64,000 nucleotides of DNA from NCBI GenBank assembly GCA_025210745.1, contig JAOARC010000037.1, positions 310,001 through 374,000 of the forward strand. Direction: 5' to 3'. The stretch is from Bacteriovoracaceae bacterium. GTDB taxonomy: Bacteria; Bdellovibrionota; Bacteriovoracia; Bacteriovoracales; Bacteriovoracaceae. Below are positions 33,574-41,294 of the stretch, in pieces. Numbering within the stretch: position 1 is the first letter of the stretch; every line of letters starts with the position of its first letter. The position numbers and the translations under genes were made by a program. The notes under the pieces were generated by a model, which saw only the letters and a program-made list of their open reading frames with translations, searched no databases and was not told where the DNA came from.

Positions 33574-34293
33574 ATGTCTAAAATACTAATTGTTGATGAT
33601 ATGAAGCCCATTCAAGTTCTTCTTAAAAGGAGGCTTGAGAAGGAAAAGCATGATGTTATTGTTACAAATAATGGCAAAGAGGCTTATACGGAGATTATAA
33701 ATAGCGAAGATATCGATCTTATTTTTTTAGACATTATGATGCCTGGCCAAAATGGAATTGAGTTTTTAGAAAAACATTTTAATGAATGCCGAGATAAAAA
33801 TATAAAGGTTTGTATGCTAACTGCACTTGAAGATAACGATAACATTCAAAAATGTCTTAAATTAGGTGCTATCGACTACCTAGTAAAACCAATAGATAAT
33901 GAACTCCTTCTTGAAAAGCTCGATGCTCTTCTTAACGATAACCCCAGTGGAAGATTTGCTGCAATTAAGACACTTATACCTGCAATTATTGAGCTCAACG
34001 ATATGATATACAAAAGCTCAATCATTGTTTTGTCTGAAAACAGAACATTAATAGAATCAAAACAAGAATTTATTACGCAAGAAATTATTCAAATATCAAG
34101 CCCGCACCTTGATAAGCTTATTGGTGACATCAAAATAAGTGCTCGAATTATTCAACTAAAAAAAGATAAAGATTCTTTTGTCTATTTATGTGAATTTATA
34201 GGTTTGAGTGAGAAAAAAACAAGTAAAATTAGAGAGTTAACAGTATCAGGTAAAGAAATTATTATAGAAGAAAATACTAATAGTTCAACATAG
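33574..34293 (+). CDS. Response regulator with PilZ-like tail, copy 3
   Basis: A 239-residue protein. The receiver carries D8/D9, phospho-acceptor D53 in LDIMMPGQNG, the threonine in MLTALEDND and K in VKPIDN. The C-terminal half has the same kind of beta-rich domain as the preceding gene, ending with KTSKIRELTVSG. The two tails have diverged more than the receivers, which suggests different partners. It begins 17 bases after the previous gene, preceded by AAAGGTGG. Confidence 0.83.
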   Translation: MSKILIVDDMKPIQVLLKRRLEKEKHDVIVTNNGKEAYTEIINSEDIDLIFLDIMMPGQNGIEFLEKHFNECRDKNIKVCMLTALEDNDNIQKCLKLGAIDYLVKPIDNELLLEKLDALLNDNPSGRFAAIKTLIPAIIELNDMIYKSSIIVLSENRTLIESKQEFITQEIIQISSPHLDKLIGDIKISARIIQLKKDKDSFVYLCEFIGLSEKKTSKIRELTVSGKEIIIEENTNSST

Positions 34294-34313
34294 ATATTCC
34301 GACAAGAATAGAG

Positions 34314-34991
34314 ATGAAAGGAAAAATACTCGTAGTGGAAGATAACTTAAATTTACAAACTTTAATCCAAAAGTCTTTAGATAAGGAGTTTGAAGTTATT
34401 ACCTGCTCAAATGCAGAAGAAGCTTATGATAAATTCGAACAAGAAGACTTTTTTCTTGTTCTTTTAGATATCAATCTTCCAGGTATGAGTGGCTATGAGT
34501 TTGCCGGCACTATCAAATCTTTAGCCGAAACTCAAAATCCATTTATTCTTGTTATGTCGGCAAATGCATCTAATGCTGCAAAACTAACAGCATTAAATTT
34601 AGGAGCGATAGGATTTTTAGAAAAACCTTTTGATATAAGATATTTAAGAAAGCTTGCTCAAAACTTATTCACCCATCAAGTAAAAGAATATGGCCCACAA
34701 CATAACTATGGCGATATAGAAATCGACTTTTCTAAGTCAAAAATTTCCATTCATGAACAACAAATCTGTCTTACTCAAGCTGAAATAAATATTTTAAAAG
34801 AACTCGTTTCTAATTCAGATAGTGAAGTTTCTAGAGAACGACTCTTCCTAGTTAGTGGGAACCACAAGTCTGAAGCTGGAACAAGAGTTGTCGACACTCA
34901 TATTTCAAGCATTAGAAAAAAAATCAAAGACTCTAAGATAGAGATAAAGTCCATCTATGGAAAAGGATATAAAATTAATAAAGCTGCATAA
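34314..34991 (+). CDS. OmpR/PhoB-family response regulator
   Basis: A 225-residue regulator with a receiver (D52 in LDINLPGMSG; lysine in EKPFD) and a winged-helix DNA-binding domain from about 135. The recognition helix region is RVVDTHISSIRKKI and the wing ends with SIYGKGYKIN, the usual OmpR hallmark. This is the only gene in the operon that should bind DNA, so it is the likely transcription output of the pathway, perhaps including its own promoter dyads at 32182 and 32214. It starts 20 bases after the third receiver gene. Confidence 0.88.
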   Translation: MKGKILVVEDNLNLQTLIQKSLDKEFEVITCSNAEEAYDKFEQEDFFLVLLDINLPGMSGYEFAGTIKSLAETQNPFILVMSANASNAAKLTALNLGAIGFLEKPFDIRYLRKLAQNLFTHQVKEYGPQHNYGDIEIDFSKSKISIHEQQICLTQAEINILKELVSNSDSEVSRERLFLVSGNHKSEAGTRVVDTHISSIRKKIKDSKIEIKSIYGKGYKINKAA

Positions 34992-35006
34992 ACAAAGGGA
35001 GACTTG

Positions 35007-36173
35007 GTGAAATTTAACATACTTTTTATAGATGACGAAAAAGACATTCTAGCCGCATATCAAAGATTACTTGAATCAAATTCAAAAAAATCAAAACTAG
35101 ATGACTTACTCGGAGAGCTTACGGATGATATTCCTGAAGAAAAAAAGTTTACACATGAAGACCAATATAATTTCTTTCAAGCCTCTCAAGGACAAGATGG
35201 TATTGATATTGTAAAAAAGCAATTAGAACTTAAAGACCCTATCAGCTTATGTTTTGTTGACTTCAGAATGCCACCGGGTCTAAACGGTAAGGATACAATT
35301 AAAGCTATAAGACAGATTGATAAAAATATAGAAATTGTACTAGTTACAGCTTATTCTGACATCAATCTTGAAGATATTGTACAAGAAGTTGGAACTCCAG
35401 AAAAACTGTTGTTTCTAAAGAAGCCTTTTGATAATAAAGAAGTTAGTCAACTTATCCTAAATTTAACAAGAAAATATTTTGATGCGAGGGTAAGAGAAAA
35501 TTTTGTCTCAAGTGTAACACATGAACTCAAGACTCCCCTAGCTTCCATATTAGGTTTTTCACAACTTTTACTTGAAGAAGAATTATCTGAAGATCAAAGA
35601 GATTTTATTGGAACTATATTAGATAGTGCGATTCTCATGAAAGAACAAGTTGATGATCTTTTATCTGTTGCTCATATCGAAAGAACAGGACTTAAACTTA
35701 ATAAAAACACTGTAAGTGTATTAGAAATTACGAATGAAGTATCTCAAATGATGCAACCACTTTTTAAAAATGGTCCTCTTGATTTTAAAGTTGAATGCCC
35801 TGAAGACTTTAGTATAAATGTAGATAAAAATAAATTCAAACAATGTTTAATTAATCTTATTACAAACGCTCGAAAATTTACTCATGCAGGCTTTGTTAAA
35901 CTAAATGTAAAAAAAGATATTCAAGGCTTTTCTTTTGAAGTTGAAGATTCGGGAATAGGTATTTCGCAAGAAAAAATTGAGAAAGTATTTGATCGTTTCT
36001 TTAGAGTAGAAGATGAACATCACAATACACCTGGTCTTGGGCTCGGACTTGCCATTGTTAAAAATATACTTGATGCTCACGAGCTTAAAATACATGTTGA
36101 AAGTCAATTAGGTAAAGGCTCAAAGTTTGTTATTAAATCGATCAATCACGAAGAATTAAAAGAGGTAGCATGA
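35007..36173 (+). CDS. Receiver-histidine kinase hybrid
   Basis: A 388-residue protein with an N-terminal receiver and a C-terminal kinase, an order opposite to the usual hybrid. The receiver holds D85 in VDFRMPPGLNG but has an insertion of about 30 acidic residues after the first helix. The kinase has the H box with H172 in VTHELKTPLASILGF, then the N box NLITNARKF, G1 DSGIG and GLGLGLAIV, so it can bind ATP. No membrane segment is present, so input comes from the receiver or a soluble partner. The start is the GTG at 35007 after GGGAG. It overlaps the H-NOX gene by 4 bases. Confidence 0.88.
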   Translation: MKFNILFIDDEKDILAAYQRLLESNSKKSKLDDLLGELTDDIPEEKKFTHEDQYNFFQASQGQDGIDIVKKQLELKDPISLCFVDFRMPPGLNGKDTIKAIRQIDKNIEIVLVTAYSDINLEDIVQEVGTPEKLLFLKKPFDNKEVSQLILNLTRKYFDARVRENFVSSVTHELKTPLASILGFSQLLLEEELSEDQRDFIGTILDSAILMKEQVDDLLSVAHIERTGLKLNKNTVSVLEITNEVSQMMQPLFKNGPLDFKVECPEDFSINVDKNKFKQCLINLITNARKFTHAGFVKLNVKKDIQGFSFEVEDSGIGISQEKIEKVFDRFFRVEDEHHNTPGLGLGLAIVKNILDAHELKIHVESQLGKGSKFVIKSINHEELKEVA

Positions 36174-36700
36174 AAGGAATTGTATTTAATATTTTTCAAT
36201 CATTTGTTGAAAAGAATATGGGAGAAGATGCTTGGGATGAAGTGTTGGAAGAAGCACAAATCGAACAAGATTTTTTTGTAGCTCCTGAAACCTACGAAGA
36301 CAAAGATTTTCTTACACTAGTAACTCATACAATTGAAAAGTTTAAACTTGTACCCTCGGAAGCAATAAGACTGTTTGGAAACTTTTCCTTTCCTCTTCTC
36401 ATATCAAAAGTACCTCAATTTAAAGAAGAATTCAAAAGTGCCAAAGACTTCTTAAAAGGGCTTGATTCAATTATACACGTTGAAGTTAGAAAACTTTTAC
36501 CAGGAGCTAAAACGCCACGTTTCTACCACAAGGAAAGAGATGATGGGTCATTAGAGCTAGAATATGAATCAGACAGAAATTTGCCTGATTTTGTTATTGG
36601 ACTCATAGAAGGCTTAGGTAAGCACTATAAAGAAGAAATAAAGGTTCAACTTATGGGAAATAATAACAATAAATATCAATTTTTAGTGGAGTTTGCTTGA
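36170..36700 (+). CDS. H-NOX heme nitric oxide sensor
   Basis: A 176-residue protein that matches H-NOX throughout: MKGIVFNIFQSFVEK at the start, the heme-ligating histidine H103 in IIHVEVRKLLPGA, P116, and the heme-propionate motif Y132-x-S134-x-R136 (YESDR). These fit the positions H102, P115, Y131, S133 and R135 of the Thermoanaerobacter protein. The distal tyrosine Y140 of oxygen-binding members aligns with F141 here, so this one should bind NO and not O2. Soluble H-NOX proteins control a partner kinase. The kinase gene that follows begins within the stop codon of this gene. Confidence 0.88.
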   Translation: MKGIVFNIFQSFVEKNMGEDAWDEVLEEAQIEQDFFVAPETYEDKDFLTLVTHTIEKFKLVPSEAIRLFGNFSFPLLISKVPQFKEEFKSAKDFLKGLDSIIHVEVRKLLPGAKTPRFYHKERDDGSLELEYESDRNLPDFVIGLIEGLGKHYKEEIKVQLMGNNNNKYQFLVEFA

Positions 36701-37995
36701 TAGACTTTCAAAAAGAAATAGATAAATTAAAAAAAAGACTCATAAGAGAAAAAAAATCTAAAGAAGCTTTAGAAAAGATTATTGAAGATCGATCTCGCGA
36801 TCTATTTTTATCCTATGAGTTCAGTAAAAAAGTTCTTGATAGTGTTGATAACTTAATTCTAACAACCGATGAAAACCTTAAAATAATTAGCAATAACGAG
36901 TCTTGGGGACAATCTGTCCAGAACTTAAAAGGACAGTACTTATATAAAGTTTTCAAACTCGTTGAAACTGAAAATAAATTAAAAGACAAAATTTTAAATG
37001 ATGCTTCTTACGAAGGTGAACTTAGTCTACAACTAGACAATAAAGTGATTCCCGTTTATGTAAAAGGACATAGAATTAATACGGAAAAAATTATTAATTA
37101 TGTTTTTTCACTTGTTGATCTCACACGAATGAAAGAAATTGAAAAAGAAAGAACAGAGCTTCAAGAAAGACTTATAAAGAGTGCATATGCAGACGGTGTT
37201 ACGGAAAGTGCCATTGCTGTATTGCACAATATTGGAAATGTCCTAACTGCTTTAAACTCAAGGATATCAAACAAGTCTGAAATTAGCGAGCTTCAAAAAA
37301 TGTCAAAGATTATGGATATATTTTCTCAAAAGCAAAGTGAGCTATCTAAAGAAAAACAGAAAGAAATTTTAAAAGTGATGCAAGATTCATTTGATAAGTC
37401 TCTTGATGAAATGAATGATCTGTATTCTTTTGTTTCTAGCAAATGCTCTCATATAGCAAATATTATTTCCTCACAACAAAAATATGCTAATTTAAAAGAA
37501 AACATTCGAACCAAAACAAATCTTTTGACGATTATAGATGACTGCCTTGAAATGATAAGCGACCGCTTTAAAAACAGAGGTATTAAAGTTTATATAGAAA
37601 GAGATGAAATACCCAAAATCATGTCTGAAAAAATTGGTTTATCGCAAGTTGTACTTAATCTTTTTACAAATGCAATGGAATCTATTGATGAAAAAGTTAT
37701 GCTTACTAAATGTAAAGATGAACAAAGTATACAAATTACTTTTTCACAAAATCAGAGTTTTCTAACAATGTCAGTACATGATACAGGTATGGGAGTTGAA
37801 CCAGACAAACTCAAAGAACTTTTTAACTTTGGCTATTCAACTAAAAATAGGAGCTCAGGCTTTGGTCTTCACAACTGTGCAAACTATATGAAAAATAATA
37901 ATGGTAAAATTACCATAAAATCACAAGGAAGATATAAAGGCGCTACAGTAGAACTTTCATTTGAGATTGAAGAAACACTAAAAAAAGTAGCTTAA
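36697..37995 (+). CDS. PAS-containing histidine kinase, partner of the H-NOX sensor
   Basis: A 432-residue soluble kinase. Residues 1-40 are coiled coil, 45-145 form a PAS domain, then comes the phospho-acceptor helix with H177 in VLHNIGNVLTALNSRI. The H-N-I-G-N box is unlike classic HisKA (H-E-L-K-T-P) and is found in a subset of kinases linked to heme sensors. The ATPase domain has NLFTNAMESID, DTGMGV and GFGLHNC. The TTG start overlaps the H-NOX stop codon, which is the strongest sign that the two form a signalling pair. Its output is probably one of the four receivers upstream. The stop overlaps the convergent PBP gene by 4 bases. Confidence 0.85.
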   Translation: MIDFQKEIDKLKKRLIREKKSKEALEKIIEDRSRDLFLSYEFSKKVLDSVDNLILTTDENLKIISNNESWGQSVQNLKGQYLYKVFKLVETENKLKDKILNDASYEGELSLQLDNKVIPVYVKGHRINTEKIINYVFSLVDLTRMKEIEKERTELQERLIKSAYADGVTESAIAVLHNIGNVLTALNSRISNKSEISELQKMSKIMDIFSQKQSELSKEKQKEILKVMQDSFDKSLDEMNDLYSFVSSKCSHIANIISSQQKYANLKENIRTKTNLLTIIDDCLEMISDRFKNRGIKVYIERDEIPKIMSEKIGLSQVVLNLFTNAMESIDEKVMLTKCKDEQSIQITFSQNQSFLTMSVHDTGMGVEPDKLKELFNFGYSTKNRSSGFGLHNCANYMKNNNGKITIKSQGRYKGATVELSFEIEETLKKVA

Positions 37996-39830
37996 TAACA
38001 ATCTAATATACTTAGCCTTTTGCCTCTATATTTCATAAAGTATTCGTAAATACGATAGCTTGTTGTTGAACCAGAAGCAACAAGACGAGTTTTATCACGG
38101 TTTGTTTCTTGTCCGGTCCATGCGATAAAAAGTTCTCTATTAGTATACCCAACAAACCAATTATCAAGAGCTTTATTTGTGGTTCCCGTTTTTCCAAAAA
38201 AAGAAAAACTTTTAAATAGATCACTAGAAATACCTGATAATGTGTTCGTTTTTGCATCAGATAAAATTGTAACTGAGTTTTCTTTTTTATTAGTACAAAA
38301 TTCATTAAAATACCTTAAGTATAATTTCTTTATTTGTACCATCGAAAGTTCTAACGCTCCTAAAAGTTGAGCCGGATATTGAGATAAAGGCAATTTTAAT
38401 TGAGGAACATATGAGATTAGTTTCTTTTCTAAATTTAAAAACCCAACTTTTTTCGCAACTCTAATTAATGGAATATTTTTCGATTTTCTTAAAGCTTCTC
38501 TTAAATTTATAAATTTATTTTTAGCCTTTGAATAATCTTTTGGCTCCCAACTTCGACCCGATAATAAGGGAACCTGAACTTTATCTGTGCTAACTATATA
38601 GTTATAATCAACCCCAAAAGAAGTGATCAGTTCGTACACTAAGGGTTTTACTATACTTCCAATAGAATGTTGTTCATTTTCAAAAGCACGCTTTAAATCT
38701 CTTTCATTTTTATTATAAAATCTATACTCATGACATTCTTGACAATTATTTTTAGATAGCAAAACCTTAATTCCAATATCTTTTTTTAAAAAGCTATTTT
38801 TCATTTGTTTTTTCATTTTATTAACAGACTCATTCATTACAAACTGCTCAAAATCACTTAAATAAGAAGGTTCTGTATAATTTAAATAGGACTTTAAGTA
38901 GTTCTTATCGCTATCTTTTTTAATCTTTAACTCATAAGAGCTCCATTTTTTCTCACTCCAAATATCTTCATGTGATAATAACTGATTCTTTTTAAGAATA
39001 CTTTCTATTAGCCTTACCCTCTTTTTTAGATTCTCTATTTTTCTTACGGGATGATAGAAAAATGGGCCCTTTAGCATTGCAATCAAAATTGAAGCTTCAT
39101 AAATTGTGATATCAGATATTGCTTTTTTAAAATAAGCAAAACTTGCAGCTTTTATTCCTTTTAGTTCTACACCTTGATAAGACCCCCAGGAAACATTATT
39201 TAAATAAGCTAATATTATTTCATCTTTTTCTAATTTAAACTCTAGTAAGCTCGAATAAAATACCTCTTTAAATTTTCTCATTAACTTTTTATCATTTGTT
39301 AGAAATATGTTCTTAACAAGCTGTTGTGTTAAAGTTGATCCACCTTGAACAAGCCTCATTGCTTTTATATCAATTAATAAAGCCCTAAAAATCGCTTTAA
39401 AATCAATCCCTTTGTGCTCAAAAAATCTATTATCCTCAACACTAATCAAAGTTTTCCAAACAGAAGGATTTAAGTCTGAAAATGATGATGGAATATAAAG
39501 ACAATTTATCTTATTAAAACATCTAAGACTTCTATTACCTTTTAATTTAAAATCCTTATTTGTACTAAATTCGTGCTTATTATAAGTCTGGATTAATCTA
39601 TCATCTAAATAAGAATTTAAGTCTTTTTTACTATCTATTAATAAAAGAAAGTGTTCTAAATGCTCTTTAAGTAAAAGAGTATCGGATTCTATATAAGAAA
39701 TACTTAAAGATGGATGATCTAGCTCTAAAGCATGGTCAACCCTTTCCAATAAAACAAAAAAGTCGCTTATAAAATAGACGAATATTAATACGCACAGCAG
39801 CGCAAAAAAACTAAAGATCCTCTTTAGCAC
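37992..39830 (-). CDS. Class A penicillin-binding protein (glycosyltransferase plus transpeptidase)
   Basis: A 612-residue bifunctional murein synthase. One N-terminal membrane anchor is followed by a GT51 domain with SVEDNRFFEHKGIDF (catalytic glutamate), then QGGSTLTQQLVKN and a late KFKEVFYS. The transpeptidase has the active-site S392-x-x-K (GSIVKP), the S-x-N motif (SKN) and KTG (FGKTGTTNKALDNWF). It is shorter than typical PBP1a/1b and lacks extra accessory domains. The start codon is GTG. The gene is divergent from the porin gene, with 71 bases between. Confidence 0.88.
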   Translation of the reverse strand: MLKRIFSFFALLCVLIFVYFISDFFVLLERVDHALELDHPSLSISYIESDTLLLKEHLEHFLLLIDSKKDLNSYLDDRLIQTYNKHEFSTNKDFKLKGNRSLRCFNKINCLYIPSSFSDLNPSVWKTLISVEDNRFFEHKGIDFKAIFRALLIDIKAMRLVQGGSTLTQQLVKNIFLTNDKKLMRKFKEVFYSSLLEFKLEKDEIILAYLNNVSWGSYQGVELKGIKAASFAYFKKAISDITIYEASILIAMLKGPFFYHPVRKIENLKKRVRLIESILKKNQLLSHEDIWSEKKWSSYELKIKKDSDKNYLKSYLNYTEPSYLSDFEQFVMNESVNKMKKQMKNSFLKKDIGIKVLLSKNNCQECHEYRFYNKNERDLKRAFENEQHSIGSIVKPLVYELITSFGVDYNYIVSTDKVQVPLLSGRSWEPKDYSKAKNKFINLREALRKSKNIPLIRVAKKVGFLNLEKKLISYVPQLKLPLSQYPAQLLGALELSMVQIKKLYLRYFNEFCTNKKENSVTILSDAKTNTLSGISSDLFKSFSFFGKTGTTNKALDNWFVGYTNRELFIAWTGQETNRDKTRLVASGSTTSYRIYEYFMKYRGKRLSILDCY

Positions 39831-39901
39831 AATTGCCAGTCCTTTTTACTTTTAATACTATCTGTAAAGATAAAATTTTTAAGATTATACAAGGAGTATA
39901 C

Positions 39902-41293
39902 GTGAATTCCAAAAAGTTAATCACTTTTATAGCAATAATTTCAACTAGTGCATTTTCTATGCCGATTGACTGGACAGGTTCGGTCGGTTTTGACTCTCAC
40001 ATTATTAGAGATGCAAGAGGTCTTACATCTTCTTGTACACCAAATGATGATAGTCAATGTGTTGGAGATGATCAAAAAGATGTAAGGATGCAAACAACAC
40101 TACTTAAACTTGAGCCATCGATCATAGTCAATGACTCTACTTCTATCAAAGGAGAATTATCTACAGGAAGCTCAAGAGGTCTTTTCTCAGGTGAAGATGC
40201 TGGGATCAATAACTCCGGATCTTATATTTCTTCAACTCAGGGAGGGTCTGAACTTAGAGTCAATCAACTCTATGCTGAGCTCTATGCTGACACAGCAATA
40301 TATAGAGTTGGAAAGTTTGCAAGACACTTTGGACTCGGAGCTATCTTAAACAATGGAAATCAAGCTTGGGATAGGTTTTTTACTGCCTATAATGGAATTG
40401 AAGCTGAGTTTAAACTTGGTAATTTTTCATTTATACCTTCTTGGTCAAAACTTAGCTCAGGGGCAGCCTCTAATACGGCAAGTGGTAAATATGATATCAA
40501 TGACAAATCTTTTGAACTATCTTACGAAAATGATATTAAAGGAATGAATATTGGGCTTCTCTATAGCTCTAGAGATGGTAACTCAAGCGAAACTTTATTT
40601 AACTCGACTTCAGGATTTAGTACAACTCTAATAGACATATATTTTAAAAAGTCTTGGGATAAACTAGATATTGCATTTGAAGTTCCTGTTTTAAGTGGAG
40701 ATGTGGGAAAAACATACTCAACTACAAACCAAGATATTGATGCGACAGCTTACATATTTGAAAGCAATTATAAACTAAGTGAAAAATGGTCATTAGAATT
40801 AAATGCAGGTATGGTATCAGGTGATGCTAAGAATGATGACTCCTATGAAGCGATGTATTTAAATCCAAATTATCAGTTAGCAAATATTATGTTTAGATAC
40901 AATCTTCATGGTTTTCAGCAACCTAATACAAACCCACTTGAATCATCTATTAGAAACACGACATATATAAACTTAAATACTCACTATACAACGGCTAACT
41001 GGAATTGGACAATTGGATTTACTATGGCCACAGCTGAACAAACTGCTAATAATGGAGAGGGTTTTTACAATCACGAAACGAAAAGGTATGCAACAGCGAC
41101 AGCGGATCAGTCTGATGACCTAGGATATGAAGTAGATCTTGGCTTTTCTTATGAATGGAATCCACAAATTATGGTTACAGGATACATCGGATACTATGCC
41201 GTAGGAGACTACTATTCATTTACAAATACGGCAACTGAAGCCGATACAGCAAATATACTTGCTTCAGGTCTTGGCCTATCAGTTTCCTTTTAA
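39902..41293 (+). CDS. Porin-like outer-membrane beta-barrel protein
   Basis: Beginning at the GTG of 39902, five bases after AAGGAG, the product is 463 residues with a signal peptide ending in AFS. The mature part is one long series of amphipathic strands, with many aromatic girdle residues, ending in GLGLSVSF with a terminal phenylalanine. It resembles a general porin of 16-18 strands. No plug or binding motif allows a substrate guess. It abuts the convergent gene with a single base between stops. Confidence 0.75.
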   Translation: MNSKKLITFIAIISTSAFSMPIDWTGSVGFDSHIIRDARGLTSSCTPNDDSQCVGDDQKDVRMQTTLLKLEPSIIVNDSTSIKGELSTGSSRGLFSGEDAGINNSGSYISSTQGGSELRVNQLYAELYADTAIYRVGKFARHFGLGAILNNGNQAWDRFFTAYNGIEAEFKLGNFSFIPSWSKLSSGAASNTASGKYDINDKSFELSYENDIKGMNIGLLYSSRDGNSSETLFNSTSGFSTTLIDIYFKKSWDKLDIAFEVPVLSGDVGKTYSTTNQDIDATAYIFESNYKLSEKWSLELNAGMVSGDAKNDDSYEAMYLNPNYQLANIMFRYNLHGFQQPNTNPLESSIRNTTYINLNTHYTTANWNWTIGFTMATAEQTANNGEGFYNHETKRYATATADQSDDLGYEVDLGFSYEWNPQIMVTGYIGYYAVGDYYSFTNTATEADTANILASGLGLSVSF

Positions 41294-41294
41294 C

